NCBI GenBank assembly: GCA_024239075.1
Contig: JANBVI010000055.1
Span: forward strand, 184,174-248,173
Length of the DNA stretch: 64,000 nucleotides
Source: Fischerella sp. CENA71
GTDB taxonomy: Bacteria > Cyanobacteriota > Cyanobacteriia > Cyanobacteriales > Nostocaceae
Reading direction: 5' to 3'
Shown: piece after piece, positions 55,133-63,646 of the stretch
Layout: each line of letters begins with the position of its first letter
How positions within the stretch are numbered: position 1 is the stretch's first letter
Notes under the pieces: model-generated
Told to the model about the DNA's origin: nothing
The model's database searches: none
The model's input: only the letters and a program-made list of their open reading frames with translations
Position numbers and translations under genes: made by a program

Positions 55133-56001
55133 CGGGGGACAAAAACAGCTACAGCTTTGGGAACTACACGGAAATGAGCGGGGGTATAGGTGGTGATTTC
55201 ACCATCAGTGTTAATAGGACGAGGTTTGCGAGTATACACCTGAATTTCCTGAGCTTGAAGGGAGCGAACATTCCGAGCGTTTATATGTTGTCCTTGGCGC
55301 ATTCTCGGCAGTAAGGGAATAATCTCCCACCAGTGCTTAATCTCTAGACTGTATAAGTCCAATCTTTGGTCATCGATCATAGCATTGGGGGCTACTGTCA
55401 TACCACCGCCATAGTACCGACCATTGGCGATCGCAATTTGCACAGTTTTGACTTGAATTGATTGATCAGACAGACGAATTTCTGCGCTAAAGGGCCGAGA
55501 TTCCCAAATAACTTTCAAGGCGGTAAAAGCATAAGCGAAGATTCCCCAACGACGCTTTGCTTCTTTGGTTAGTCGCTGAGTTATTTTCACACTCAATCCT
55601 AAGCTAGCAACATTGAAAAAATATTTGCCGTTGACTTCTCCCAAATCAATGCGTCGTAATTCACCTTTAGCAATCACCTTGCTAGCTTCAGCTAAAGAAT
55701 TAGGAATTTTTAAAGTCCTTGCGAGATCGTTAGCAGTTCCCAAAGGCAAAATTCCCAAAGGTAAATCAGTTTCAACTAAAGTATCTACCGCAGCATTAAG
55801 AGTACCATCACCACCACCAACAATTACTAAATCCACTTGATGTTGATATCTCTGGATGATCTCTGAGAAGTCCTGGGGATTTTCTGCGGATGCTGCAATC
55901 AACTCAAATCCTTCTTCTACAAGACAACTCATCACTTCTGACAAACGCTTTTGTCCTTGGCGGGATTGACGATTTACTAACAGCAGTGCGCGCTGATTCA
56001 T
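55129..56001 (-). CDS. YegS/DgkB-type lipid kinase (diacylglycerol-kinase catalytic domain)
   Basis: The 290-residue protein has the DAGK nucleotide-binding motif VIVGGGDGTLNAAVD and the following LPLGILPLGTANDLARTL. A C-terminal beta-rich domain carries GGGMTVAPNA and INTDGE. It phosphorylates a lipid such as diacylglycerol or ceramide; the precise substrate is unknown. The ATG at 55999-56001 gives MNQRALLLVNRQSRQG, the expected start. It converges with the FHA gene with overlapping stops. Confidence 0.88.
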   Translation of the reverse strand: MNQRALLLVNRQSRQGQKRLSEVMSCLVEEGFELIAASAENPQDFSEIIQRYQHQVDLVIVGGGDGTLNAAVDTLVETDLPLGILPLGTANDLARTLKIPNSLAEASKVIAKGELRRIDLGEVNGKYFFNVASLGLSVKITQRLTKEAKRRWGIFAYAFTALKVIWESRPFSAEIRLSDQSIQVKTVQIAIANGRYYGGGMTVAPNAMIDDQRLDLYSLEIKHWWEIIPLLPRMRQGQHINARNVRSLQAQEIQVYTRKPRPINTDGEITTYTPAHFRVVPKAVAVFVPR

Positions 56002-56092
56002 AAGTAGTAATTTTTATAGCTTATTAAGTAAAAATATTCATATGCTGCCTACACTCTCTTGAAATTTACTCTCAAACTGTGCAGGTATTTTT

Positions 56093-56803
56093 ATGAATCA
56101 TACTCATTCTTCAGTTTTTATACGCTTATTATATAGGTTGCCTTGTTACATTTTAAGATTAGTTTTATTTAGCTTTATTTTACTAGCTATCAAAGCATTT
56201 ATACCTATAAAATGGCATTGTTACTCACAAAGCAATCGTGATATCAAAATTTGTGTTTATAACACAGGTATTCATTCTAATATTATAGTGCCAACAACAA
56301 ATAATATTTTTGATTGGCATAAGTTTTTTTCGATCAGCAAAATCGGTATAGATACTGCTCCCAATTATAATTATTTAAGTTTTGGCTGGGGAGACAAAGA
56401 TTTTTATATGTTAACTCCTTCTTTGTCTGATTTAAAATTTTCTACTACTTTTAAAGCACTATTCCTGCCAACTCCTTCTGTAATGTATGTTAAAGGTTAT
56501 CAAGTAATCCCAACTGATTTAGAAGTTAAATGTGTCCGAGTCAGCAAAAATGATTATTTACGATTAACAGATTATATCCAAGATAGTTTTCAACTAGATA
56601 CAAAAGGTAGAACAGTCCGCTTGGGTAATGGTCATACTGTTAATGCAGGTTTTTATGCAGCAGTTGGCAGTTACTCCATTTTGAGAAATTGTAATTCTTG
56701 GACAGCTTCTGGATTAAGAAGAGCTAATATTAACACTCCTGTTTGGGATGGACTTTCAAGTGCAATTATCTTTCACCTCAGAAATAGCTGTGATTTTGAA
56801 TGA
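56093..56803 (+). CDS. DUF2459 (TIGR02117) family membrane-anchored protein
   Basis: The 236-residue protein has an N-terminal hydrophobic anchor (LPCYILRLVLFSFILLAIKAF) and a domain with VYNTGIHSNIIVP, YLSFGWGDKDFYML and NCNSWTASGLRRAN. These are the conserved features of DUF2459, whose Cys-containing NCN-W-T motif and His suggest a hydrolase-like or transferase-like site. Function is unknown. Low-GC codon use (many AAT, TTT and TTA) is stronger than in its neighbours and may indicate a more recent arrival. It is a stand-alone gene. Confidence 0.82.
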   Translation: MNHTHSSVFIRLLYRLPCYILRLVLFSFILLAIKAFIPIKWHCYSQSNRDIKICVYNTGIHSNIIVPTTNNIFDWHKFFSISKIGIDTAPNYNYLSFGWGDKDFYMLTPSLSDLKFSTTFKALFLPTPSVMYVKGYQVIPTDLEVKCVRVSKNDYLRLTDYIQDSFQLDTKGRTVRLGNGHTVNAGFYAAVGSYSILRNCNSWTASGLRRANINTPVWDGLSSAIIFHLRNSCDFE

Positions 56804-57391
56804 AAAGGTAAAAGAAAGAAGTAAATTGTTAAATTTTATTCTTATCTTTTACCTTTAATTTGAGGCTAACCTTGATTGTGTTGGCAAAGTGGTGGAAAAC
56901 CACTTACTCATAATTGTAATAATAAATGCATCAAACATGTATAATAATTTATCTATATAAATGATTGCATTTATATGGATGCTGAGATAAGCCTGAGAAA
57001 TTAAAGTTAATAACAGCAAATAATTAAAATATTAAATTAAGCTGCTACTAAAGATAAATTATGAGAGCGATTCTCCAAAGGAGACGCTACGCGATCGCAC
57101 AACTGGGGCAAATGCTAACTTGAATGCAGAGATCCAAAGCGATCGCATCTTTCTAGCTGGTATCACAATTCAATTTAATACTAATTCCTCCATCAGTTAT
57201 ACACGTTAATCAGAAATTACCCCCATTAGTTAGAGGAGTAATAAACTTTAAACTCTTAGGATAAATTGGGAACATCTAAAACAATCAAAACTTGGTATTG
57301 CAGACTTAAATATAAAATCAGTTCCCTATTCTAACCTACGGCAACAGCGAAGCCGTATATTTGTTTTCGGTCAAGTGGGGGTGAAAAAACT
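56804..57391. other. 588-bp intergenic region
   Basis: AT-rich sequence with a GGAGACGCTACGCGATCGC repeat-like segment near 57080-57098 and a small hairpin TACGGC-9 nt-GCCGTA at 57337-57357. GGGGGTG at about 57376-57382 is the ribosome-binding site of the phosphoribosyltransferase gene. No gene recognised. Confidence 0.5.
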
Positions 57392-58057
57392 ATGGTATTC
57401 AAAGACCGAACCACAGCAGGGCGACTTTTAGCTACAGAACTAACAGCCTATGCTACTCGAAAAGATGCAATTGTATTGGCATTACCACGTGGTGGCGTAC
57501 CTCTTGCTTTTGAAGTTGCTCGCAGAATCAATGCTCCACTGGACGTTTTTCTTGTCCGCAAACTGGGTGTACCTGGACATGAAGAGTTGGCGATGGGGGC
57601 AATTGCCTCCGGTGGGTTGCGAGTACTCAATGATGGAGTAGTGCAAATGTTTAATCTGTCCCCAGATGTAATTGACCGGGTTGCTGCCAAAGAACAGCGT
57701 GAACTAGAGAGACGGGAGCGTCTTTATCGAGATGACCGCCCCTTTCCTATTCTGCGTGAACACACTGTAATTTTAGTGGATGATGGTCTAGCTACAGGTA
57801 CAACAATGCGGGCTGCGGTGATGGCATTGCTGCAACAGCAACCTACTCGTCTTGTAGTTGCCGTACCAATCTCATCACCTGAAGCTTGTCAGGAAATCCA
57901 AGCATTAGTAGATGAAATCGTGTGTTTAGAAACACCCGATCCCTTTTATAGCGTTGGTCTTTGGTATCAAGACTTCCCGCAGACAAGCGATGCAGAGGTT
58001 CGCGATTTACTCAAACGGGCTAGCGACAACAATCAACAGTCGATGGTCAGTAGTTAA
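57392..58057 (+). CDS. phosphoribosyltransferase family protein
   Basis: The 221-residue protein has the PRPP-binding loop VILVDDGLATGTTMRAAV (about residues 126-143) and the N-terminal VLALPRGGVPLAFEVAR, VRKLGVPGHEELAMGAIASG signature of a stand-alone PRT-like family. In many bacteria this family neighbours an erythromycin-esterase-like gene. The reaction is unknown; it may act on a phosphoribosyl or phosphoester substrate. The next gene starts 33 bp after its stop, so they form an operon. Confidence 0.88.
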   Translation: MVFKDRTTAGRLLATELTAYATRKDAIVLALPRGGVPLAFEVARRINAPLDVFLVRKLGVPGHEELAMGAIASGGLRVLNDGVVQMFNLSPDVIDRVAAKEQRELERRERLYRDDRPFPILREHTVILVDDGLATGTTMRAAVMALLQQQPTRLVVAVPISSPEACQEIQALVDEIVCLETPDPFYSVGLWYQDFPQTSDAEVRDLLKRASDNNQQSMVSS

Positions 58058-58090
58058 AGTAAGCAGTATCCTGTAAAGAGGGCAACAGCT

Positions 58091-59437
58091 ATGCCAGACG
58101 CAACCAAGAAAAAAGTAGCTGAAACAGTACGTGAGTTTGCACATCCATTGATGGGTAAAAGCGAAGATTACGACCCATTGATGCATTTGATCGGCAACGC
58201 CCACTTTGTACTCATCGGTGAAGCGTCTCACGGAACTCACGAGTTCTATGATCAACGAGCTTTGATTACCAAAAGACTGATTGAAGAGAAAGGCTTTACC
58301 GCAGTGGTAGTAGAGGCGGACTGGCCTGATGCCTACCGAGTCAACCGCTATGTCCGGGGAGTAGATGACGATCTGACACCGACAGAAGCACTTTCAAGTT
58401 TTCAACGCTTCCCATTATGGATGTGGCGTAACACAGATGTGTTGAATTTTGTGGGTTGGTTGCGTCAACACAATGATTCTCTGCCTGGGAGTGCAAGCAA
58501 AGTTGGTTTTTATGGGCTTGATCTTTACAGTCTGTATGCATCAATGGCAGAAGTCTTGAGTTATCTGGATAAGAATGATCCGGAGGCTGCCAAACGCGCT
58601 CACCACCGCTACTCTTGCTTTGAACAATTTGAAGAAGATACTCAAGCTTACGGATATGCTGCCAGTGTGGGACTTAGTAAGTCTTGTGAACAAGAGGTAG
58701 TCAGCCAACTTTTGGAACTGCAACGTCGGACTGCTGAGTATGCCAAGCAAGATGGTCGAGTAATAGAGGATGAGTTTTTCTACGTCCAACAAAATGCTCG
58801 ACTGGTGAAAAATGCCGAGGAATATTATCGCTCAATGTTTCGTGGGCGAGTATCTTCGTGGAATTTACGCGATCGCCACATGGCAGAAACTTTAGATCAA
58901 CTTGTTGCTCATCTTGATCAGCAAGGAGGACGAACCAAAGTCATTGTTTGGGCGCACAATTCCCATTTAGGCGATGCACGAGCAACGGATATGGCAGAAG
59001 TGGGTGAATTGAATGTCGGTCAACTAGTCCGGGAACGTTATGGTAATGATACTGTGCTGATTGGTTTTACTACTTACACAGGAACAGTTACTGCCGCTAC
59101 AAACTGGGATGAACCTGCTCAACTCAAGCTAGTTAGTCCTGCATTACCAGGAAGTTACGAGGATATATTTCATCAGATAGAACTGTCTCAATTTTTATTG
59201 AACTTACGGGATAATAATCCGGCCATTGCTGTTTTGCAAGAGCCTCGATTGCAGCGAGCTATTGGCGTAATTTACCGACCGGAAACTGAACGTGCTAGTC
59301 ATTACTTCTATACTCGGCTTCCTAACCAATTTGATGCCGTAATTCACATTGATGATACCAAAGGAGTAGAGCCGTTAGACCGGATGGCTACCCAGGAAAC
59401 GAGGGAAGTACCAGAAACATTTCCTTCTGCTTTGTAA
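58091..59437 (+). CDS. erythromycin-esterase family protein
   Basis: The 448-residue protein has FVLIGEASHGTHEFYDQRAL (Glu and His of the catalytic centre), VVVEADWPDAYRVNRYVRG and VIVWAHNSHLGDARAT, the conserved blocks of the EreA/EreB/succinoglycan-biosynthesis hydrolase family. Family members hydrolyse macrolide lactones, but most housekeeping relatives have unknown substrates, so resistance should not be assumed. It is in a probable operon with the phosphoribosyltransferase and, 39 bp further, the PEBP gene. Confidence 0.9.
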   Translation: MPDATKKKVAETVREFAHPLMGKSEDYDPLMHLIGNAHFVLIGEASHGTHEFYDQRALITKRLIEEKGFTAVVVEADWPDAYRVNRYVRGVDDDLTPTEALSSFQRFPLWMWRNTDVLNFVGWLRQHNDSLPGSASKVGFYGLDLYSLYASMAEVLSYLDKNDPEAAKRAHHRYSCFEQFEEDTQAYGYAASVGLSKSCEQEVVSQLLELQRRTAEYAKQDGRVIEDEFFYVQQNARLVKNAEEYYRSMFRGRVSSWNLRDRHMAETLDQLVAHLDQQGGRTKVIVWAHNSHLGDARATDMAEVGELNVGQLVRERYGNDTVLIGFTTYTGTVTAATNWDEPAQLKLVSPALPGSYEDIFHQIELSQFLLNLRDNNPAIAVLQEPRLQRAIGVIYRPETERASHYFYTRLPNQFDAVIHIDDTKGVEPLDRMATQETREVPETFPSAL

Positions 59438-59476
59438 TGGAAATGAAATTAATTAGAAGCTCTTAAACCTGATATT

Positions 59477-59935
59477 ATGCATCTTCACAGTCCTGCATTT
59501 TTTACTGGAAACACAATTCCATTTCAATACACCTGCGATGGTGATAATCTTTCTCCTCCCCTCAGTTGGGATAGTCCACCAAATGCTACTGTCAGTTACG
59601 CCCTGATTGTTGAAGACCCTGATGCACCGAAGGAAACCTTTACCCACTGGGTTGTTTATAATATACCAGCTAGTATTGAGTATTTATCTGAAGGTGTTGT
59701 CAATCATTCCACATTACCTGACGGCGGTATGCAGGGGAAAAATGATTTTGGTCAATTGGGATTTGGCGGCCCTTGTCCACCTAGTGGCACTCATCGTTAC
59801 TTCTTCAAACTCTATGCGCTGGATCAAACGCTAGATTTGTCACCCGGAGCTAGTAAAGTAGATGTTTTAGCAGCAATAGAAGGTCATGTTCTGGAGGCTG
59901 CCGAGTTAATGGGACGTTACGCTAGGCAGAGCTAG
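59477..59935 (+). CDS. PEBP / YbhB-YbcL family protein
   Basis: The 152-residue protein has the PEBP features IPFQYTCDGDNLSPPLSWDS, VEDPDAPKETFTHWVVYNIP and GTHRYFFKLYALD. These build the anion-binding pocket (DPDAP and GxHRY). No signal peptide, so it is cytoplasmic, as YbhB is. Function in bacteria is uncertain. It is third in the PRT-esterase-PEBP cassette on the same strand. Confidence 0.92.
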   Translation: MHLHSPAFFTGNTIPFQYTCDGDNLSPPLSWDSPPNATVSYALIVEDPDAPKETFTHWVVYNIPASIEYLSEGVVNHSTLPDGGMQGKNDFGQLGFGGPCPPSGTHRYFFKLYALDQTLDLSPGASKVDVLAAIEGHVLEAAELMGRYARQS

Positions 59936-60065
59936 CTCAAATTCCCCGCTGTTAGTGGTTTTTTCTGCTCCTTGGTGTGGTCTTTCTTATCTAATGGATT
60001 CTATTCTCGAGCAAGTGAATTCGCAAATGAAAGAACAACTCCAAAACCAGAACCAATATTATCGA

Positions 60066-60497
60066 TTAAGCATCACTTGGTTTGTTAAATAACTCTAAAA
60101 TCTGCCTGCAAAACTGCTTCAGCTTTTCACATACTTCTTCGGAAGGCTGGGTTGTACCTACAAAATTCCAATTTTCTACCGTTGACATGCGCCATTGTTC
60201 ACCCTTGTGGCTAAATCCTGCTGCTTCCACACCAATTGCCCGACGTACACTACTGACAGGATCTTGATAAAAACGGATTTGAATCAAGATACTACGGCTA
60301 CGCCACGATTTGCTGATTCCGGGAAAGTGAAAGCCAATATCTATGGAATCTGGATCAATTAACTCTCTGGTTTCTGGATCATTTGTCCACGGCTTAAGAT
60401 CAGACCTAGCATCGGGAAACTCAAATTTAAATAAATTAACAACTGTCGCAATCTTGCTCGCGAATTCTAAGTTAGTTCCCATTTCTGCTGCATTCAC
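60066..60497 (-). CDS. conserved soluble protein, unknown
   Basis: The protein of about 143 residues is rich in aromatic and charged residues (IGFHFPGISKSWRSRSILIQ, FYQDPVSSVRRAIGVEAAGF, GEQWRMSTVENWNFVG) and ends in a helical segment (CEKLKQFCRQILELFNKP). No membrane segment or known motif is seen. GGAGGTG (60508-60514) suggests the start is GTG 60497; an in-frame GTG at 60509 is too close to the Shine-Dalgarno. Codon use is native-like and the overall composition suggests a real gene. Neighbours give no functional clue. Confidence 0.6.
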   Translation of the reverse strand: MNAAEMGTNLEFASKIATVVNLFKFEFPDARSDLKPWTNDPETRELIDPDSIDIGFHFPGISKSWRSRSILIQIRFYQDPVSSVRRAIGVEAAGFSHKGEQWRMSTVENWNFVGTTQPSEEVCEKLKQFCRQILELFNKPSDA

Positions 60498-61019
60498 GAA
60501 AACACCCACCTCCAGTTGTGTTTGTTAATGGACGATGCGACGAAATCAAAACCGCCAGAAGGCTCTTGAGATTGGAATTTCAGCCTATCAATATCTTTAT
60601 CGCTTTGGCAAATTCCAAATTACATTTTCGTGACAATGTTTATATGGTTTATATAGATTTTAGTTTGAAACAGCATACTTAATTAAGTAATTATACTCAA
60701 TATATTAAGCTAAAAAAATATTTTCAGCAAAATCCCTTGTCAATCAGAACAAGATGTTACGCGTTCCGATCTAAAAAGCCAGTTTCGGCTTTATTTGGGC
60801 TTGATTTCTGTTTAAGTCCCAAAACGCGATCGCTCACTCAGGGCGTTTAAACTCAAGCTAGGGTATGGGCTGGTGGTGTACCAAAGCCGTCACCATGGTT
60901 TTTAGAAAATTAGTTAGACAAATAACTTAACAAATTACCTGTGAAAGTCCTTGGAAGGGTAGAGTGAAATCAATTAGCCTTAATACGTTGGCAATTGATA
61001 AAAAAGAAGGAAGAAACTC
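60498..61019. other. 522-bp divergent intergenic region upstream of psaE
   Basis: Should hold the psaE promoter and the promoter of the minus-strand hypothetical gene. A stem AAAGCC-AGTTTC-GGCTTT followed by ATTT lies at about 60775-60795 and could be a terminator. The part nearest psaE ends in AAGGAAG, 8-9 nt before the ATG. No ORF was accepted. Confidence 0.5.
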
Positions 61020-61238
61020 ATGGTTCAACGTGGTTCTAAAGTACGTGTTCTTCGTCCGGAGTCTTACTGGTTTCAAGATGTAGGAACTGTTGCATCTGTT
61101 GAGCAAAGTCCCAACATCAAATACCCAGTAATTGTTCGCTTTGAGAAAGTGAACTATGCTGGCGTTAACACAAACAACTTTGCTCAAGACGAGTTAGTAG
61201 AGATTGAAGCACCAAAGGCAAAAGCTAAAAAAGCCTAA
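61020..61238 (+). CDS. psaE: photosystem I subunit PsaE
   Basis: The 72-residue SH3-like protein ([40 protein letters not shown]) is the stromal-side PSI subunit that helps ferredoxin docking and cyclic electron flow. The C-terminus is Lys/Ala-rich (APKAKAKKA). Length is normal for cyanobacteria. AAGGAAG precedes the ATG at 61020. A possible hairpin terminator lies 40 bp downstream. Confidence 0.97.
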   Translation: MVQRGSKVRVLRPESYWFQDVGTVASVEQSPNIKYPVIVRFEKVNYAGVNTNNFAQDELVEIEAPKAKAKKA

Positions 61239-61277
61239 AGTGTAAAAACTTCCAGAAAAACTTCATGGGGTGATTTT

Positions 61278-61343
61278 CGGGAGTAAGTAGCAGAGGGTAG
61301 AGAGTCAAAATTTTGATTCAATACTCACTGTTGACTACTCCCG
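61278..61343 (+). terminator. possible long-stem terminator after psaE
   Basis: CGGGAGTA (61278-61285) pairs with TACTCCCG (61336-61343), with an inner GTCAAAATTTTGAT dyad in the loop, and is followed by ATTTTAAT. The loop is long, so confidence is moderate. Confidence 0.45.
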
Positions 61344-61409
61344 ATTTTAATGTCTGCCAAAAAATCACAGTAATTGTCACAATATGCTTGTTGTCAATAA
61401 TTAGCTTAA

Positions 61410-62252
61410 ATGCCTGAGTTGCCTGAAGTTGAAACAGTCCGCCGTGGTCTAAATCAATTGACCCTCAACCAAAAAATCACGGGTGGAGATGTGCTATTGC
61501 ATCGCACGATCGCTTATCCGGTTTCAGTAGATGATTTTGTGAGCAAAATTAAAGGAAGTGCGATCGCCACTTGGTACCGTCGCGGTAAATATCTCCTCGC
61601 CGAACTTAGTTGTGCTACCCATAATTCTTATTTGGGTGTTCACCTCCGCATGACTGGTCAATTATTGTGGTTGAATCAAGATGAACCTTTGCATAAGCAC
61701 ACGCGGGTCAGATTATTCTTTGAAGATGGGTGGGAATTGCGCTTTGTCGATCAGCGCACCTTTGGTCAAATGTGGTGGGTGCCACCAAATCAAGCCCCAG
61801 AAAGCATTATTACAGGTTTAGCAAAACTAGCAGCAGACCCCTTCTCACCAGAATTTACAGTTGATTATCTAGCCCAGAAACTCAAAAACAGGCGTCGTCC
61901 GATTAAAACTGCCTTACTCGATCAATCTGTAGTTGCGGGATTAGGTAATATATATGCCGACGAAGCATTGTTTATGAGTGGCATACTACCAGAAACAATG
62001 TGTGTAGATTTGCAGCCAGAACAAATCAAAAAGTTGCGATCGCAAATCATTAAAGTCTTGGAAACCAGCATCGCAGCCGGTGGAACTACTTTTAGTAATT
62101 TCCTCAACGTTAAAGGCGTTAATGGTAATTACGGTGGTGTAGCATGGGTATACAACCGTACTGGCGAACCCTGTCGTGTTTGCGGGAATGTAATTCAACG
62201 AACGAGGTTAGCTGGCAGATCCAGTCATTTTTGTTTGCAATGTCAACGATAG
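61410..62252 (+). CDS. mutM: formamidopyrimidine-DNA glycosylase
   Basis: The 280-residue Fpg starts MPELPEVETVRRGL, with the catalytic Pro-Glu at residues 2-3. It has QSVVAGLGNIYADEALF and a C-terminal zinc finger (CRVCGNVIQRTRLAGRSSHF, then CLQC: C-x2-C-x16-C-x2-C type). It removes 8-oxoguanine and cleaves the abasic site. It follows psaE in the same direction, as in several cyanobacteria. Length is normal. Confidence 0.96.
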   Translation: MPELPEVETVRRGLNQLTLNQKITGGDVLLHRTIAYPVSVDDFVSKIKGSAIATWYRRGKYLLAELSCATHNSYLGVHLRMTGQLLWLNQDEPLHKHTRVRLFFEDGWELRFVDQRTFGQMWWVPPNQAPESIITGLAKLAADPFSPEFTVDYLAQKLKNRRRPIKTALLDQSVVAGLGNIYADEALFMSGILPETMCVDLQPEQIKKLRSQIIKVLETSIAAGGTTFSNFLNVKGVNGNYGGVAWVYNRTGEPCRVCGNVIQRTRLAGRSSHFCLQCQR

Positions 62253-62337
62253 TTTTTAGTGATTGGTAGGGGCGCAAGGTCTACACTTCCCAAGATAGAA
62301 TCCTGTATAGCAATCGATACACTTAAGAGGGGAATCT

Positions 62338-62553
62338 ATGCCTGTAAAACGTGGAGATATGGTTCGGGTGATTCGTGAGAAATTGGAAAACAGTGTAGAA
62401 GCAAAAGCTAGCGATACTCGTTTTCCAGATTATTTGTTTGACAGTCAAGGCGAAATTGTCGATGTTAAAGGTGATTATGCTTTTGTCAAGTTTGGCAAAG
62501 TACCAACGCCGAATATTTGGTTACGTTTAGATCAATTAGAAGAGTTTAAATAA
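62338..62553 (+). CDS. ndhO: NAD(P)H-quinone oxidoreductase subunit O
   Basis: The 71-residue protein ([54 protein letters not shown]) is NdhO, an oxygenic-photosynthesis-specific subunit of the NDH-1 peripheral arm, which is thought to regulate cyclic electron flow. AGGGG lies 7 nt before the ATG. mdh starts 18 bp after its stop, so the two are cotranscribed. Confidence 0.95.
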   Translation: MPVKRGDMVRVIREKLENSVEAKASDTRFPDYLFDSQGEIVDVKGDYAFVKFGKVPTPNIWLRLDQLEEFK

Positions 62554-62571
62554 AATTCTAAGTAAACATTT

Positions 62572-63561
62572 ATGTATACTTCCCCTTCTTCCTCCATTGT
62601 GTGCTACTCACCCCGGATCACCGTTATTGGTGCTGGTAGAGTTGGCAGTACTCTTGCCCAACGGATCGCGGAGAAAAATCTAGCGGATGTAGTGTTGCTG
62701 GACATTGTTCAAGGAATGCCCCAGGGATTGGCACTAGATTTGATGGAGGCGAGGGGAATTGAAATGCATAACCGTCAGATTATCGGTACTAATGACTATG
62801 CCGATACAACTGGTTCGGAGATTGTGGTAATTACGGCAGGGTTTCCTCGTAAACCGGGCATGAGTCGGGATGACTTATTAAAGACAAATGCCAAGATAGT
62901 TGTGGATGCAGCCAAACAAGCGATCGCTCATTCTCCTGATGCTATTTTTATTGTCGTCACCAATCCATTAGATGTGATGACTTATCTGGCTTGGCAAGCT
63001 ACGGAATTACCACGCGATCGCATTATGGGTATGGCAGGCGTGTTAGACTCGGCACGCTTTGAAACTTTCATTGCGATGGAATTAGGAGTATTGCCTCGTG
63101 ATGTCAAGACGATGGTACTCGGTAGCCACGGTGATTTGATGGTTCCTTTACCGCGTTTTGCTACTGTCAACGGTATTCCGCTGACGGAATTGCTAGATAC
63201 AGACACTATTGAACGTTTGGTAGAACGCACGCGCCACGGTGGTGCAGAAATTGTCGAACTCATGCACACAGGTGGTGCGTTTTTTGCCCCAGCCTCCGCT
63301 ACTTGCATGATGGTGGAATCGATTTTATTAAATCAGTCGCGTTTATTACCTGTAACCGTGTCTCTTCAGGGAGAATATGGATTAGAGAATGTGGCGATCG
63401 GTGTTCCCTGTCGGTTGGGATGCGGCGGGATTGAGAGTGTATTGGAATTGAATCTTAGTGATCAAGAAAGGGCTGGTCTTCATAGATCGGCGGAGTCGGT
63501 GCGGAAGAATATTGAACGGGCGCAGGAGATTTTGATGGATTCAACAGGTAAGGCAGAATAG
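62572..63561 (+). CDS. mdh: malate dehydrogenase (LDH-like)
   Basis: The 329-residue protein has the NAD-binding VIGAGRVGSTLAQR, followed by LLDIVQGMPQGLALD (Asp for NAD specificity), FPRKPGMSRDDLL (Arg residues for a dicarboxylate substrate), MGMAGVLDSARF and VLGSHGDLMVPL (catalytic His). The Arg in the GFPRKPGM loop indicates malate rather than lactate. The first 14 residues (MYTSPSSSIVCYSP) are a non-conserved extension. It is cotranscribed with ndhO. Confidence 0.94.
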   Translation: MYTSPSSSIVCYSPRITVIGAGRVGSTLAQRIAEKNLADVVLLDIVQGMPQGLALDLMEARGIEMHNRQIIGTNDYADTTGSEIVVITAGFPRKPGMSRDDLLKTNAKIVVDAAKQAIAHSPDAIFIVVTNPLDVMTYLAWQATELPRDRIMGMAGVLDSARFETFIAMELGVLPRDVKTMVLGSHGDLMVPLPRFATVNGIPLTELLDTDTIERLVERTRHGGAEIVELMHTGGAFFAPASATCMMVESILLNQSRLLPVTVSLQGEYGLENVAIGVPCRLGCGGIESVLELNLSDQERAGLHRSAESVRKNIERAQEILMDSTGKAE

Positions 63562-63646
63562 AACATCAGGAGTCAGAATCAGCTCCTAACTCCTGAGTGA
63601 TAAATTTTTGTTGTAGTTGTAACTTGAACGTCGATGAGTTTACCAA

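Noticed and set aside
57448-57690. Minus-strand ORF within the phosphoribosyltransferase gene
   Set aside because: Antisense shadow of a gene with clear PRPP motif.
58091-59437. Macrolide resistance gene
   Set aside because: The family is erythromycin-esterase-like, but most members are housekeeping hydrolases of unknown substrate and the context is not a resistance cassette.
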